Below are positions 17,069-25,702 of a stretch of 64,000 nt of DNA, in pieces. Under the pieces are notes generated by a model. It saw nothing but the letters and a program-made list of their open reading frames with translations. It ran no database searches and was not told the origin of the DNA. Origin of the DNA: Oceanobacillus jeddahensis (GTDB lineage Bacteria; Bacillota; Bacilli; Bacillales; Amphibacillaceae); NCBI RefSeq assembly GCF_000750635.1, contig NZ_CCDM010000003.1, forward strand, positions 211,121 to 275,120, in the 5' to 3' direction. The position numbers and the translations under genes are program-made. Numbering within the stretch: the stretch's first letter is position 1; every line of letters starts with the position of its first letter.

Positions 17069-17371
17069 ATTTTATTCTCCTCCTATTTTATAAAAATAAA
17101 ATGGTATCATTTTAATCCTGATATGCTACTTATTCCACATAAAAAAGCTAACTACCTTCTTGTTCGACAAAACTAGAACAATCAAAACAAAACTAGTGCA
17201 AAACTGTAATGTTTTACACAAAATTAGACAAGCTATATAGTGAAACTTCATTTTACGGAGTTTCACATATCTTCTTAACACAACAGAATGAGCCTGTTAA
17301 TGGCCTGATCACCAGCAGGAAAGTAAACAGGAACGCCCGTTTAAAATTAGAAAAGAAGGAGGTTATTACTC
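17069..17371. other. Divergent intergenic region upstream of sspM
   Basis: About 300 nt, AT-rich. It holds two ACAAAACTAG-like stretches at about 17166-17199. A weak frame starts at 17209 and overlaps sspM without its own ribosome site. No clear promoter was identified by eye; a forespore sigma-G promoter for sspM is expected here. Confidence 0.4.
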
Positions 17372-17479
17372 ATGAAGTCCTCAAAAGGTCAGCAAAAAAC
17401 AAATGCTAATAACAAAAAGAATAATAATGAAAAAACAAGGGACAAGAAAGTAGCTGGACCTAATCGCCCTTCAACTTAA
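17372..17479 (+). CDS. sspM: Small acid-soluble spore protein M-like (minor SASP)
   Basis: A 35-residue, very basic, Lys/Asn/Gln-rich peptide ending GPNRPST. That ending and the composition match my recollection of B. subtilis SspM, a minor forespore-specific protein. The locus also matches: in B. subtilis sspM lies near ponA-recU and the ypp genes. AAGAAGGAGGTTATTACTC gives a strong ribosome site. It is below usual gene-calling length. Confidence 0.8.
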   Translation: MKSSKGQQKTNANNKKNNNEKTRDKKVAGPNRPST

Positions 17480-17505
17480 ATTTTTAAAATGTGATTTCAT
17501 TTTCC

Positions 17506-17563
17506 AACCTAATTATGTTTTGCGACGGTATATTACCGGCAGAATAATAATTAGGTTCTTTTT
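17506..17563 (+). terminator. Terminator of sspM
   Basis: AACCTAATTAT pairs with ATAATTAGGTT across a 30-nt loop that holds a small ACGGTA/TACCGG-like stem, followed by TCTTTTT. Confidence 0.75.
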
Positions 17564-17788
17564 AACTTTTGACCCTTATGAATATATGTATATATGCGTA
17601 GGTTATGTAAGGTTGAGGAAAAGGTTAGTTCATTTTGTTTTCTCCATATTTTAGCCATATCTTTCAAGATTTCGCACCCTATAATTCGTTTCCTTCTTGA
17701 ATTTATATTATAATATATGGTGTACTGGTTTTATATATATCCTGATTGTTGTTTTTCATTCAGGATATTGTGTTAGGAGGCTAGAAAA

Positions 17789-18367
17789 ATGAATTATCCA
17801 AATGGTCAGCGTAAACCACTAACCATAAAACCAAAGCAAACAAGTTTTAGCAGGAGAGGAATGACGCTTGAAGAGGAAATAAATGAAACGACAGATTTTT
17901 ATCGAATGCAAGGACTGGCAGTTATTCATAAAAAACCGACACCCGTGCAAATTGTAAATGTTCATTATCCAAAGCGAAGTGCTGCAGTAATTACTGAAGC
18001 ATATTTTAAACAGGCATCAACCACTGATTATAATGGCATTTATAAAGGAAAGTATATTGACTTTGAGGCAAAGGAAACGAAAAATAAAACATCCTTCCCT
18101 CTCGCAAACATTCATGAACATCAAGTTCATCACATGCAACAAGTAATAGAGCACGGTGGAATCAGTTTTATTATTTTACGGTTTCGAGCTTATGAAGAAA
18201 CTTATCTATTCGATGCAAAAGATTTATTTGTTTGCTGGCAGGAGCAATTTGATGGTGGTAAGAAATCAATCTCCTATGATTATGTAAAGCAGTCGGGATA
18301 TCTTATTCCCTTTCATTATCAGAAAAAAGTTGATTTTTTATCTGTTGTTGATAAGCTCTACCTATAG
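17789..18367 (+). CDS. recU: Holliday junction resolvase RecU
   Basis: Nuclease of 192 residues that cleaves four-way junctions in recombination and chromosome segregation. The disordered basic N-terminus (NYPNGQRKP) is followed by the endonuclease fold with the catalytic segment YIDFEAKETK and a C-terminal part typical of RecU. GTTAGGAGGCTAG precedes the ATG. It is 17 nt upstream of ponA, the conserved recU-ponA operon of Firmicutes. A TATAAT stretch at about 17710 may be its -10, but no good -35 is seen. Confidence 0.94.
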   Translation: MNYPNGQRKPLTIKPKQTSFSRRGMTLEEEINETTDFYRMQGLAVIHKKPTPVQIVNVHYPKRSAAVITEAYFKQASTTDYNGIYKGKYIDFEAKETKNKTSFPLANIHEHQVHHMQQVIEHGGISFIILRFRAYEETYLFDAKDLFVCWQEQFDGGKKSISYDYVKQSGYLIPFHYQKKVDFLSVVDKLYL

Positions 18368-18384
18368 ATATGGAGGTATAAAGA

Positions 18385-21330
18385 ATGGCAGATCAAAATA
18401 GCCAGACAAGAGCTGCTAGAAGAAAGCAGCAAGGAAAGAAATTAAAGAAGAAAAAGAAACAGCCAATTTGGAAGAAAATCATTAAGATTACGCTGTTATT
18501 ATTGTTGATATTATTCTTAAGTGGGGCTGCTGTTGGTGCCTATTGGGTTGCAACGGCACCAGATATTGAGGAAGATCAGTTAACTGTCCCTTTTGCTTCG
18601 ACACTTTATGATAAAAATGGTGATGAATTAGCTATTTTATCTTCAGATGAAAAAAGGCAGGAAGTAAAATTTGAAGAACTGCCGGATTTACTTATCGATG
18701 CTGTTACAGCTACAGAGGACGTCCGTTTTTTTGATCATAATGGTGTAGATGTCAGACGTATCGGCGGAGCAGTCCGCGCTAACTTTACAAGCGGATTTGG
18801 TTCTCAAGGTGCAAGTACCATTACACAGCAAGTTGTAGAGCGTGCATTTTTAAGTAATGAGAAAAAAATAAGTATTAAAGTCCAAGAAATGTGGATGGCT
18901 ATGAAATTAGAAAGACAATACAGTAAAGAAGAAATCATGGAAATGTACTTAAATAGTATTTTTTATGGAGCAAATTCTTATGGTGTTGCCCAAGCTGCAC
19001 AAACCTATTTTGGAAAAGATGATTTAAATGATCTTACTTTACCGGAAGCTGCTATTTTAGCCGGTTTGCCGCAACGTCCGACAGCCTATAATCCATTTGA
19101 AAACCCGGAATTAACGGAAGAGCGGATGAATACGGTATTAAATCTGATGGTACGTCATGGTAAGATTACAGAAGCAGAAGCAGATGAAGCAAGAAGTGTC
19201 GATGTCGCTTCCCTATTAACTGAAGATCGCCCTGACCCTTCACCGTATGATGCGTTTATTGAGCAAGTTCGCAGCGAAATCAATGAAAAGTTAGATGATG
19301 TTGAGCTTGATTCAGATGGATTAAAAGTGTATACAACACTTGATCCGGATGCACAGCCATATGTTGAAAGTCTCCTTGAAGAAGAGGAATCATCAATCAG
19401 TTACCCTGATAATACGCAAGCAGCTATGGTTGTACTAGATACACAAAGTGGAGCTATCCAAGCAATTGGTGGCAACCTTAATAATGAAGTGGGTTATAAT
19501 TACGCTATCAGAGGGTCAACCCAAGCGGGTTCCACTGCAAAACCAATTATGTCTTATGGTCCAGCGATTGAATATAATCAAATGTCAACGTACCACCAGT
19601 TAGATGATGAAGGTCCTTATGAAATTGAAGGATCTAATCCAATAAGGAATGCTACCAGAACTTACAATGGCTGGGTAACTGCAAGATATGCATTACAACA
19701 ATCTCTAAACGTCCCGGCGGTCAAATTGATGGAAGAGGTCGGCCCTGAGAATTCAAAAGAATTTGCTGAAAATCTCGGCTTTGAATTTGAATCAGATTAC
19801 CTTGACCTCCGTGAAGCGATTGGCGGTACAGCCACGGAAGTTACACCGATGCAAATGGCAGGAGCATATAGCGCATTTGGTAATGAAGGAAATTATACAG
19901 AACCGTATGCTGTGACAAAAGTAGAATTCTCGGATGGCCGTGAAATTGATTTAACACCAGAATCAGAACAAGTTATGGAAGATTATACAGCTTATATGGT
20001 AACGGATATGCTTAAGTCGGTTGTTAGTTCTGGTACGGGTACAAATGCAGGTGTCCCTGGGCTAGACGTTGCCGGTAAGACTGGCACAACGACAATGGAT
20101 GGCCAGGAAGGAAGTCGGGATGCCTGGTTTGTCGGCTATACAACAAACTATACGATCGCAGCGTGGACAGGCGGTTATGATTCGGAAGGCGGCGGCCGAG
20201 TTCCGCTACAGGATACAACCTTGTCTCAACAAATGTTCCAGCAGACGATGAGTCATTTATCTGAAGGTATTGAGACTCCTGACTTTACACAACCAGATTC
20301 TGTTGTTGAGTTGACCATCGAAAAAGGAACGAATCCAGCGGCATTAGCAAGTGACAGCACACCAAGTGATAACAAAGTGACAGAGTTATTTGTCAAGGGC
20401 ACCGAACCAAGCCAAGTATCTGAACGCTATGAAGAGTTAGATGCCGTAAGCGGACTTTCTGGAAGTTATAATGAAGACAATAATTCCATTGAAGTATCTT
20501 GGGATTATGATACCGATTCGGAAGAAGATGTTAATTTCGATGTAAGTGCCAGCATTGATGGCGGCAGTATGCAATCCCTCTCTTCTACCAGCGATACATC
20601 CATGGAAATTTCAGATGTGGAAGAAGGAGCAGAGTATACGATACAGGTTATTGCCGAAAGAGGCTCTTTATCTAGTGACCCTGCTACCACTACTGTTCAA
20701 GTTCCGGGTGGCGATGAAGAAGACGAGGAAGAAGAGAAAGAAGAAATACCTGGAGTGAGTGGTCTTTCCGCCGAATACGATGGAAATGACACCATTGATG
20801 TTTCATGGAGTTATGATGGACCATCTGCTAATTTTGAAGTAAGTGTAAATGGTGAAACGGAAAGTGTCGGCTCTGAAAGTATCAGTGTTAATGGCGTAAC
20901 ACCAGGAGAATATAATATAACCGTAACACCAATCAGTGGAGAAGATAGTAATATTCAAGGTCCTTCTTCATCAACAAGCGTAACAGTCCCTGAAGAAGAG
21001 GACGAGGAAGAAGAAGCTGAAGAGGAAGAACCTCCGGAAGAAGAAAATGACTCAGAATCGGATTCTGATTCTGGCTCTGACTCGGATTCGTCTGATGAAT
21101 CGAATGATAATGATTCGAATGGTAATGAAGACAATAATAACAATGATAATAATAATGACGATTCCAATAGTGATAATAACAACGGTGAGTCAGAGAACCA
21201 AGAAGAACAAGAGGAAGATAATAATTCAGAGGAAAATAATGATTCAAATGACGAAGATTCAGGTGACTCTTCCCCTCAAAATGAATCAGAGAATAACAAC
21301 AGTGAAGATGAAGAAGACTCTAATGAATAA
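18385..21330 (+). CDS. ponA: Class A penicillin-binding protein 1 (PBP1A/1B family)
   Basis: Bifunctional cell-wall synthase of 981 residues. A basic cytosolic start (Lys/Arg-rich, 10-30) and one membrane helix (about 33-56) are followed by the GT51 glycosyltransferase domain (catalytic E111 in ATEDVRFF) and the transpeptidase domain with S383-T-A-K, SLN and K565-T-G-T. Two fibronectin III-like modules follow at about 685-770 and 785-870. The last ~110 residues are an extreme Asp/Glu/Ser/Asn low-complexity tail. The tail is longer and more acidic than that of B. subtilis PonA, fitting a high-salt or alkaline habitat. Confidence 0.95.
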   Translation: MADQNSQTRAARRKQQGKKLKKKKKQPIWKKIIKITLLLLLILFLSGAAVGAYWVATAPDIEEDQLTVPFASTLYDKNGDELAILSSDEKRQEVKFEELPDLLIDAVTATEDVRFFDHNGVDVRRIGGAVRANFTSGFGSQGASTITQQVVERAFLSNEKKISIKVQEMWMAMKLERQYSKEEIMEMYLNSIFYGANSYGVAQAAQTYFGKDDLNDLTLPEAAILAGLPQRPTAYNPFENPELTEERMNTVLNLMVRHGKITEAEADEARSVDVASLLTEDRPDPSPYDAFIEQVRSEINEKLDDVELDSDGLKVYTTLDPDAQPYVESLLEEEESSISYPDNTQAAMVVLDTQSGAIQAIGGNLNNEVGYNYAIRGSTQAGSTAKPIMSYGPAIEYNQMSTYHQLDDEGPYEIEGSNPIRNATRTYNGWVTARYALQQSLNVPAVKLMEEVGPENSKEFAENLGFEFESDYLDLREAIGGTATEVTPMQMAGAYSAFGNEGNYTEPYAVTKVEFSDGREIDLTPESEQVMEDYTAYMVTDMLKSVVSSGTGTNAGVPGLDVAGKTGTTTMDGQEGSRDAWFVGYTTNYTIAAWTGGYDSEGGGRVPLQDTTLSQQMFQQTMSHLSEGIETPDFTQPDSVVELTIEKGTNPAALASDSTPSDNKVTELFVKGTEPSQVSERYEELDAVSGLSGSYNEDNNSIEVSWDYDTDSEEDVNFDVSASIDGGSMQSLSSTSDTSMEISDVEEGAEYTIQVIAERGSLSSDPATTTVQVPGGDEEDEEEEKEEIPGVSGLSAEYDGNDTIDVSWSYDGPSANFEVSVNGETESVGSESISVNGVTPGEYNITVTPISGEDSNIQGPSSSTSVTVPEEEDEEEEAEEEEPPEEENDSESDSDSGSDSDSSDESNDNDSNGNEDNNNNDNNNDDSNSDNNNGESENQEEQEEDNNSEENNDSNDEDSGDSSPQNESENNNSEDEEDSNE

Positions 21331-21370
21331 AAAACAATCCCGACCTATAAAATGGTCGGGATTGTTTTTT
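21331..21370 (+). terminator. Terminator of recU-ponA
   Basis: AAAACAATCCCGACC pairs with GGTCGGGATTGTTTT, with a T-run of eight, immediately after the ponA stop. Confidence 0.92.
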
Positions 21371-21436
21371 TCATAAATAGAAATATATAGACTGTCATTT
21401 TTGCTCAACTATAGATTTTGGTGTTTCCAGTCTTTT

Positions 21437-22087
21437 TCAGCCTATTTTCTTCATCCGTTTTTTACCCTCACGACAAAGTTCCAATAATGGACATTCCGGA
21501 CAATTTGGGTTTCTAGCTTTACAATGATAGCGTCCAAAGAAGATCATTCGATGATGTGTAACACTCCATTCCTCCCTCGGGACCTTTCGCATCAATGTAT
21601 TTTCTACTTCGACAACACTATCTTTCCACCTGCAAATACCTAAACGTTTCGATACACGTTCCACATGTGTATCAACGGCTATGGATGGTTCATTAAAAGC
21701 AATCGAAGCAACTACATTGGCTGTTTTTCTGCCGACGCCAGCCAGCTTAACCAATTCTTCTTTCGTTTGCGGGACTTCTCCATTATAGTTATCAATTAAT
21801 GTGCGGCATAGCTTTTGAATATTTTTTGCCTTAGACCGGTATAAGCCAATTGAACGAATATCATTTTCTACTTCTTCTAATGGAACAGCGAGGTAATCCT
21901 CTGGTGTTTTATATTTTTTAAATAAATCTGCCGTTACTTTATTCACTAATTTGTCTGTACACTGAGCAGAAAGCAAAACAGCAATTACTAATTCAAATGG
22001 ATTGGAATGGACAAGCTCTCCTTCTGCATCCGGAAACATTTCTGCCATGGCATCTAAACATTGTCTAATTTGTGTATTATTCAGCAT
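21437..22087 (-). CDS. nth: Endonuclease III (DNA glycosylase/AP lyase)
   Basis: Base-excision repair enzyme of 216 residues removing oxidised pyrimidines. The helix-hairpin-helix LAGVGRKTANVV contains the catalytic Lys, and the catalytic Asp lies in AVDTHVERV. The [4Fe-4S] loop at the end is C-x6-C-x2-C-x5-C. The ATG at 22087 has AAGGAGAATGAG upstream. It starts 4 nt after the dnaD stop, the conserved dnaD-nth pair. The usual next gene ypoC is absent; ponA follows convergently. Confidence 0.95.
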   Translation of the reverse strand: MLNNTQIRQCLDAMAEMFPDAEGELVHSNPFELVIAVLLSAQCTDKLVNKVTADLFKKYKTPEDYLAVPLEEVENDIRSIGLYRSKAKNIQKLCRTLIDNYNGEVPQTKEELVKLAGVGRKTANVVASIAFNEPSIAVDTHVERVSKRLGICRWKDSVVEVENTLMRKVPREEWSVTHHRMIFFGRYHCKARNPNCPECPLLELCREGKKRMKKIG

Positions 22088-22091
22088 AATC

Positions 22092-22778
22092 TCATTCTCC
22101 TTCCAGCCAATTATAATAAAAGGATGTATCTCTTTTGGGACGTGTATCTGTATTTTGATCTGACCTACTCTGATGAAATTGCTGGCTTGCTTTTCTGGCA
22201 TCTTGTACAGTATGAATCCCTTTTTTCTTCCACTCTCTTAAAATACGATCGATATATTTAAAATTCAATTTCCCCATTAATACAGATTCGCGTAGACCTG
22301 CTTTGATTAACGAGGGTTTTATACTATCTGCATCCAGCCAGCTGTTAATCGTTTCTATTTCAAATGGTGACAAAGGTCTGCCAAACTCTTGTTCAAATAA
22401 AATAAAAATATTTCCTATATTTTCGTCCTCTGTTTTATTTACAGCAATATCTTCATCATATAGTTTTTCCAGCAAAGGTTCCAAAGAGTATGATTCACTG
22501 ATTGGGGTTAAGTCAGCATTGTTTTTTTCAATGGATAAGAACCCTTTTTGTACTAATTTTCGGAGCATGTTAGCCGCCTCTTCTTCAGAAAAACTAGCTG
22601 ATTGTGACAGTTCAAATGGCGTTGGAAAATGGTTCCCTTCATCTGCAAATCGGGAAAGCTGTAAAAGTAAAATAAGTTCTGTTTCATGAAGACCCAATTT
22701 ATAATAGGATGTCAATAGTTTTTTGGAAACGGTCATTTGATCTTGGATAATATCTTGATAATGTATTTTTTTATTCAT
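22092..22778 (-). CDS. dnaD: Replication initiation protein DnaD
   Basis: Primosomal protein of 228 residues that remodels DNA and helps load the replicative helicase. The N-terminal winged-helix DDBH1 domain (about 1-95) and C-terminal DDBH2 domain (about 125-200, with the YxxxI-like IDRILREWKKKGI motif) are recognisable. GAGGTG lies 6 nt before the ATG at 22778. A GTG three codons earlier overlaps that site and is less likely. It is operonic with nth; asnS is upstream but 310 nt away. Confidence 0.92.
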   Translation of the reverse strand: MNKKIHYQDIIQDQMTVSKKLLTSYYKLGLHETELILLLQLSRFADEGNHFPTPFELSQSASFSEEEAANMLRKLVQKGFLSIEKNNADLTPISESYSLEPLLEKLYDEDIAVNKTEDENIGNIFILFEQEFGRPLSPFEIETINSWLDADSIKPSLIKAGLRESVLMGKLNFKYIDRILREWKKKGIHTVQDARKASQQFHQSRSDQNTDTRPKRDTSFYYNWLEGE

Positions 22779-22787
22779 TTCTAGCAC

Positions 22788-23088
22788 CTCAAATAACAGT
22801 ATAGCATCTTTCCTTCATAAAGAAGAAAGGAAATCCCTCGCTTAGAAGCAAGGGATTGTTAAATACTTATTGCGTATAGGAAACAGCCGTATTCCACCGT
22901 TCTTAAAGTTAAAATAAAGTATTCAGAACGTTTGTTTTTCACAATTTAAGGAATATATGAAGCTCTCACAACGGATGTTTTGAGTGTGACGAGTAAATAC
23001 ATGGACATGTCACAATGTTTTTACGGAAAGGATGAATCGCAGTGTCTCAACGAAGGCGAACCACCCGGTTCCTGTTCAAGATTATTGC
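22788..23088. other. Gap between asnS and dnaD
   Basis: About 300 nt. A hairpin at 22831-22860 (AATCCCT and AGGGATT, loop with CGCTT/AAGC pairing) may end the asnS transcript, but it lacks a clean T-run on the minus strand. No gene-like frame is seen. Confidence 0.45.
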
Positions 23089-24381
23089 TTAAGGATATAA
23101 ACGGTTTAACAGTCTTGGAAATGGAATGGTTTCACGAACATGTTCAACTCCTGATAACCAGGCCACTGTTCTTTCGAGACCTAATCCGAATCCACTGTGC
23201 GGCACACTGCCATATTTACGCAATTCCAAGTACCATTCATAAGCAGGTCCGGTAAGTCCATGTTCTTTGTATCGTTGTTCCATTAAATCCAGATCATCAA
23301 TACGCTGTGAGCCGCCAATAATCTCTCCATAACCTTCCGGAGCAATCAGGTCAGCACAAAGCACAACATCTGAACGTTCTGGATCTGGCTTCATATAGAA
23401 TGCTTTAATGTCTTTTGGATAATTTGTAATGAAAACAGGCTTATCATAGCTTTCTGCAATGGCTGTTTCATGCGGTGCGCCAAAGTCTTCACCCCATTCA
23501 ATATCATCAAAACCTTTTTCTTTTAAGAATTCCACAGCTTCATCATAGCTAATACGTGGAAATGGTGCTTTTATTTTCTCTAGCTTGGATGTATCTCTTT
23601 CTAACGTTTTAAGCTCTAAAGCACAGTTTTCTAATACCTTTTGAACAATGAAGCTGACATAGTTTTCTTGGACCTGTAAGCTATCCTCATGATCCATAAA
23701 TGCCATCTCTGGTTCAATCATCCAAAATTCAATAAGATGCCTTCTTGTTTTAGATTTTTCAGCACGGAAAGTTGGTCCGAATGAAAATACTTTCCCTAAA
23801 GCCATTGCTGCTGCTTCCATATATAGTTGTCCACTTTGTGATAAATACGCTTCTTCATCAAAATATTTTGTATGGAAAAGTTCCGTTGTACCTTCTGCAG
23901 ATGACCCTGTTAAAATTGGTGGGTCTACCTTTACAAAACCATTTGTGTTAAAAAATTCATACGTAGCGCGAATAATTTCATTACGAATTTTCATCACGGC
24001 ATGCTGTTTTTTAGAACGAAGCCACAGGTGACGATGATCCATTAAAAACTCTGTACCATGATTTTTTGGGGTGATTGGATAATCTGCTGCTTCGTGAATG
24101 ACCTCCAAATGACTCACTTGCATCTCATAGCCGAAATCAGAACGTGTATCTTCTACAATTTTTCCAGTAACATATAGAGAAGTTTCTTGGGTCAGGTTTT
24201 TTGCTGCTGAAAATATGTCTTCAGAAACATCACTTTTTACAACAACCCCTTGCATAAAACCTGTGCCATCACGAAGTTGTAAAAAGGCAATTTTGCCGCT
24301 TGAACGTTTATTGGCTAACCAGCCACCAATGGTAACCTCCTCTTCTACGTGTTTTGGTGCTTCTTGAATGGTTATCTTCAT
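23089..24381 (-). CDS. asnS: Asparaginyl-tRNA synthetase
   Basis: Class IIb aminoacyl-tRNA synthetase of 430 residues. An N-terminal OB-fold anticodon-binding domain (about 1-110) precedes the catalytic core, with motif 2 [15 protein letters not shown] and motif 3 [13 protein letters not shown]. The ATG at 24381 is chosen because GGAGG precedes it; an upstream TTG lies within that site. In B. subtilis aspB lies between ypmB and asnS; here it is missing. No T-box is visible upstream. Confidence 0.95.
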   Translation of the reverse strand: MKITIQEAPKHVEEEVTIGGWLANKRSSGKIAFLQLRDGTGFMQGVVVKSDVSEDIFSAAKNLTQETSLYVTGKIVEDTRSDFGYEMQVSHLEVIHEAADYPITPKNHGTEFLMDHRHLWLRSKKQHAVMKIRNEIIRATYEFFNTNGFVKVDPPILTGSSAEGTTELFHTKYFDEEAYLSQSGQLYMEAAAMALGKVFSFGPTFRAEKSKTRRHLIEFWMIEPEMAFMDHEDSLQVQENYVSFIVQKVLENCALELKTLERDTSKLEKIKAPFPRISYDEAVEFLKEKGFDDIEWGEDFGAPHETAIAESYDKPVFITNYPKDIKAFYMKPDPERSDVVLCADLIAPEGYGEIIGGSQRIDDLDLMEQRYKEHGLTGPAYEWYLELRKYGSVPHSGFGLGLERTVAWLSGVEHVRETIPFPRLLNRLYP

Positions 24382-24406
24382 TTTAAAATCCTCCAACTAG
24401 TTATTA

Positions 24407-24430
24407 AACATCTACGTAGGATAGATGTTT
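24407..24430. terminator. Hairpin between ypmB and asnS
   Basis: AAACATCTA pairs with TAGATGTTT around a 6-nt loop. It has T-rich flanks on the plus side but only AATAA on the minus side, so minus-strand termination is doubtful. Confidence 0.35.
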
Positions 24431-24477
24431 TTCTTCAAAATATTTAACTGTTGCTGCTACTTCAAGTATTTGTTTAC

Positions 24478-24993
24478 TTAACGGAACATTTTATTATAAG
24501 TATATCTTTCTTCCAGGCTCTCTCCATCAATGGAATAATAATCCATGACAAACTGGTTATCTTTATCATGGTACGTAATTTCCCATAGAGCCTCACCGTC
24601 TTCATATGCAGGGCTAATATCAGCAAATGTACATGTATCACAGCTTGAAGACCAAGCATCTAAGATAGCTTCTTCACTCATCATATCCTCTGTATTAATA
24701 ACAATTAATTCGCGTTCTTCTCCTTCTAACGGTAGAAAGATTAACCGTTCCTCATTGTCCTCATTACTTGCATAGAACACATGGTAGCTATTTTCCCCGT
24801 AGTATCCTTGTATGGAGTGAACGTCGTGGTAAGAGGTCTGCGTTTCTATTTGATTTTTTGTGTCATCAAATCCTGCTGTACGGCTATCATTGATTACTTG
24901 ATATAAATAAATACTATAGCCTATTCCTATAAGCAAAAGGAGAGTAATGACGATAAGCGTCCATAATACCCATCTATTATTTGATTCCCTCAT
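24478..24993 (-). CDS. ypmB: YpmB-like membrane-anchored protein (DUF5590/PepSY-like)
   Basis: A 171-residue protein with an N-terminal anchor (about 9-29) and an extracytoplasmic domain resembling YpmB: two PepSY-like units ending in WEITYHDKDNQFVMDYYS. Two cysteines (SSCDTC) lie near 115-118. Function is unknown, though the family is conserved next to asnS-dnaD-nth. Here it follows a repeat-filled gap after dinG instead of the usual ypmA. Confidence 0.8.
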   Translation of the reverse strand: MRESNNRWVLWTLIVITLLLLIGIGYSIYLYQVINDSRTAGFDDTKNQIETQTSYHDVHSIQGYYGENSYHVFYASNEDNEERLIFLPLEGEERELIVINTEDMMSEEAILDAWSSSCDTCTFADISPAYEDGEALWEITYHDKDNQFVMDYYSIDGESLEERYTYNKMFR

Positions 24994-25189
24994 TTAATTC
25001 CATCCATTTCTTATAAGATTATCTTTCTTTCATCATTTACTATACCTAGATGTAAGGTTTCTGTAAACAAATACTGTGAAAAAACTTTATTCCTGATTTG
25101 AACAGCTCTGAAACTGACACTGCCTCTTATAAAGGAATTGATTGCTGTGACTGGGCTTCGTTTACCAATGTTGTCAGGTTAATACGACC

Positions 25190-25386
25190 GCTCCGGAAAA
25201 ACACTACGTTTTCCACGGGCTTGAGCTCAGCCTCCTTTAAAGAAGACTTGCTGATTGGCAAGCCGTCAGGCGCAGACAGAAGCATAGTCGCACTTATGCC
25301 CGCGGGTAGAAAAAAGAAGTTCGCTTTTTTCTGCGGGGTCTTCCCTCCGCGCTTTCCCGTAGGAGTCTCCGTGTTTTTCCTCTGGG
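25190..25386. repeat. GC-rich imperfect-palindrome intergenic element, about 200 bp
   Basis: The left arm 25190-25219 and right arm 25356-25386 are imperfect inverted repeats sharing GGAAAAACAC and CC-ACGGG blocks. An inner hairpin (AGAAAAAAG/CTTTTTTCT, about 25306-25333) lies between. Blocks such as GCGGGGTCTTCC and CCCGTAGGAGTCT recall a widespread Bacillaceae intergenic repeat (name not recalled with certainty). It has no coding capacity and may be a non-autonomous mobile element. Confidence 0.65.
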
Positions 25387-25388
25387 AC

Positions 25389-25555
25389 TGCGATTACTCG
25401 TCCCATCAAAACCGTCGCTAGATAGTTTTATTACTATCTGAATTCAATTTAAGAAAATTCACTAACCTGACAACATTGAGACCTGCGATTACTCGGTCTA
25501 TTAAAACCGTTGCTGCGATTACTCGTTCCATTAAAGGGCTTTTGTAAGACTACTG
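25389..25555 (+). repeat. TGCGATTACTCGTCCC repeat, three copies
   Basis: Copies at 25389-25404, 25484-25499 (divergent) and 25513-25528. The last is followed by AAGGGCTTTTGTAAGA and CTTCAAGAAATGATGGAA, blocks that also follow the copy at 56883 in reverse orientation. Confidence 0.75.
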
Positions 25556-25652
25556 CTTCAAGAAATGATGGAAGTCCCGCTTTACAGCTCCTGTCATGAA
25601 TTGTTGTGAAAACACGACATCACTATTACACCGTACCATCTCCGGTTAGTTT

Positions 25653-25691
25653 CCTTCATCAGCAGGGATTTTATCCCCCTGCTGATGAAGG
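25653..25691 (-). terminator. 15-bp perfect hairpin downstream of dinG
   Basis: CCTTCATCAGCAGGG pairs perfectly with CCCTGCTGATGAAGG around a 9-nt loop, 12 nt past the dinG stop. On the minus strand it is followed by AAACTAACC rather than a T-run. It may act with Rho or protect the mRNA 3' end. Confidence 0.55.
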
Positions 25692-25702
25692 ATTCCCTTT
25701 AT

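Larger units (their letters stand above)
24994..25652. other. Repeat-filled gap between dinG and ypmB
   Basis: About 660 nt without a real gene. It holds a GC-rich palindromic element (25190-25386) and three copies of the TGCGATTACTCGTCCC repeat. The frame open across it (25098-25421) has repeat composition and no ribosome site. The B. subtilis gene ypmA is expected here but was not found. Confidence 0.6.

Noticed and set aside
17209-17409. Frame of 66 codons overlapping sspM
   Set aside because: It overlaps the well-supported sspM frame and ribosome site and has no start signal of its own.
20933-21247. Open frames antisense to the ponA tail
   Set aside because: These arise from the low-complexity GAT/AAT codons of the acidic PonA tail; they have no ribosome sites.
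22980-23255. Open frame of 91 codons opposite the end of asnS
   Set aside because: Half of it overlaps conserved asnS coding sequence on the other strand; no ribosome site and no family resemblance.
24381-24477. T-box leader for asnS
   Set aside because: No conserved T-box sequence or specifier stem was found; the short hairpin at 24407-24430 is too small.
25098-25421. Open frame of 107 codons
   Set aside because: It spans the GC-rich palindromic repeat; composition is that of the repeat and no start signal is present.
25389-25528. CRISPR-like spacing of TGCGATTACTCG repeats
   Set aside because: Only three copies, unequal spacing, divergent middle copy, no cas genes, and the same unit occurs singly at other intergenic sites in both orientations.
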